From Alicyclobacillus tolerans (GTDB taxonomy: Bacteria; Bacillota; Bacilli; Alicyclobacillales; Alicyclobacillaceae), in contig NZ_JAJFNK010000007.1 in the NCBI RefSeq assembly GCF_021739485.1, positions 1 through 64,000 on the forward strand: DNA of 64,000 nt, written 5' to 3'. The position numbers and the translations under genes are program-made. Below the pieces are notes generated by a model. That model did not search any database and was not told the origin of the DNA. It saw only the letters and a program-made list of their open reading frames with translations. Within the stretch, counting starts at the first letter, position 1. Every line of letters starts with the position of its first letter. Shown piece by piece: positions 62,982 through 64,000 of this stretch.

Positions 62982-63950
62982 ATGAATCGCCACATTCCAC
63001 TCATCGCAACAGCAATGATTGGCATTGCATTGCTATCAGGGTGTGCAACATCAAACTCAACATTAAGCCATACAACAACCAATACAGCATCCGTTCGCTC
63101 ACAGCCCAGCAAAGCGACGACAGCTACGGGTTTGACTAAAAATCCCACGTCCAATGGTATTGACAGCTATAATCTGCCGTCAAAGCCTGTCAAATTCATT
63201 GCACAACCTGAGTGGGTAACGAGCAAGTTGGTCTACGTCATTGGATGGGATAAGCAAATCAATCCCACGTCGGCTCTGTTTGTATCACACAACGCAGGGA
63301 AGACGTGGGCAATACTTAAAACCCCGCTTCCTCGTGACATCGAACAAGTGCATTTCCAAACTCCCACAACAGGAATCATCTACGGAGCAACAGGTCAACA
63401 CAGTCAACTTTCAGTGTATCGCACGACTGATGGAGGCGTGCACTGGACAGAGGTATCGTTGCCAGCAAGCCTTACCCAAGGGGCATCCAAATATGGCGCA
63501 CCACAGGTGACATTCGTAACGCTGAACCACAAGCTTACTTGGTTTATGGCAACGTGGAACGACAACCAATTCCCAAGACATGCGCTTTATCACAGCAATG
63601 ACAACGGGATCACATGGAAGTATGCAAACAACAACTCGACAATTTCGGCAGAGGGATATCTCTCCAACTTCTATGCGCCAGATAGCCAAACAGCTTACTT
63701 CGTCAGCTTTTGTCCGAAATGCGGGATACCTGGGGAAACAAACATGACGGGGATAAATACCTTGCAAATTACGTATGATGCGGGGAATAAATGGACGAAA
63801 ATCTCTTTGCCATTTACAGGTGAAAATCGTGTTGAAAGATTAGTTTTCACGAATGCTGAGAATGGAACCGCAACTGTAAAGAACGTGATGTCTGGTAAGG
63901 TCACAAAATATGCTACGACGGACGGAGGACACCACTGGTTAATGCAGTAG
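62982..63950 (+). CDS. Lipoprotein with Asp-box repeats
   Basis: 322 residues. Lipobox LSGC (Cys21), linker to about 65, then at least five Asp-box repeats (HNAGKTW, TDGGVHW, NDNGITW, YDAGNKW, TDGGHHW), a beta-propeller like 44589 and anti-sigma factor 2, with fewer clear blades. A CPKCG pair (about residue 248) is an insertion not seen in the others. AAGGGAG precedes ATG 62982. ECF-type promoter upstream. Confidence 0.8.
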   Translation: MNRHIPLIATAMIGIALLSGCATSNSTLSHTTTNTASVRSQPSKATTATGLTKNPTSNGIDSYNLPSKPVKFIAQPEWVTSKLVYVIGWDKQINPTSALFVSHNAGKTWAILKTPLPRDIEQVHFQTPTTGIIYGATGQHSQLSVYRTTDGGVHWTEVSLPASLTQGASKYGAPQVTFVTLNHKLTWFMATWNDNQFPRHALYHSNDNGITWKYANNNSTISAEGYLSNFYAPDSQTAYFVSFCPKCGIPGETNMTGINTLQITYDAGNKWTKISLPFTGENRVERLVFTNAENGTATVKNVMSGKVTKYATTDGGHHWLMQ

Positions 63951-64000
63951 GTGAAAAGAGTGGATTCCAGGTAAAGGACAGGGCGTTCGACCTCGCTTCC
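63947..64000 (+). repeat. Imperfect ~52-bp repeat, copy B
   Basis: Second copy of the 61199-61250 repeat: AGGTGAAAAG at 63949 and GCGTTCGACCTCGC at 63983. It overlaps the end of the 62982 gene and reaches the window edge. Confidence 0.45.

Overview
The window looks like chromosome of a spore-forming Bacillota, most like an Alicyclobacillus-type acidophile. Supporting signs are SigW/SigM-like ECF promoters, AbrB, CotF-like and possible GerP-like spore proteins, ydaO-type (c-di-AMP), fluoride and c-di-GMP-I riboswitches, strong GGAGG ribosome sites, and a sulfocyanin-type blue copper protein of the kind found in iron/sulfur oxidisers. The taxon is an inference. No rRNA, tRNA or CRISPR was seen.

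Layout. 1-6000: mobile-element edge with a truncated tyrosine recombinase, an intact large serine recombinase and three unrecognised minus-strand genes. 6430-12300: riboswitch-controlled transporters (KimA-like potassium importer; crcB fluoride channel pair, one member broken), an FAD oxidoreductase and decayed genes. 12700-28100: the most interesting part, three ECF sigma/anti-sigma loci among secreted lipoproteins and small cysteine proteins, nearly all behind one promoter type (TGWMAC, 16-17 bp, CGTCTA). 28100-31600: a fourth ECF sigma gene with a membrane protein and an ABC exporter. 31700-38050: PadR operon, VanZ-like gene and relatives, VOC and NTF2-like proteins, spore-associated genes. 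38200-42200: sulfocyanin, ArsR regulator, methyltransferase, CopZ-like iron-sulfur/zinc protein, YceI. 42500-64000: small genes, more ECF-type lipoproteins including two beta-propellers, CBO0543-type membrane proteins, a MEDS histidine kinase, a DUF262 protein, a riboswitch-controlled diguanylate cyclase and many interrupted genes.

How the genes work together. Each anti-sigma factor has one transmembrane helix and a different extracytoplasmic module: a DUF4367-like domain, an Asp-box beta-propeller, or a domain ending in a WL..NxW motif. Stand-alone lipoproteins carrying the same kind of module lie nearby behind the same promoter type. This suggests a modular envelope-sensing network in which free lipoproteins share, compete for or report the ligand seen by the anti-sigma factor. 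The third sigma gene has a nonsense codon although its anti-sigma gene is intact.

The window carries an unusual load of interrupted genes (at least ten). All three stop codons occur as interrupters, so gene decay or draft-sequence error is likelier than codon reassignment.
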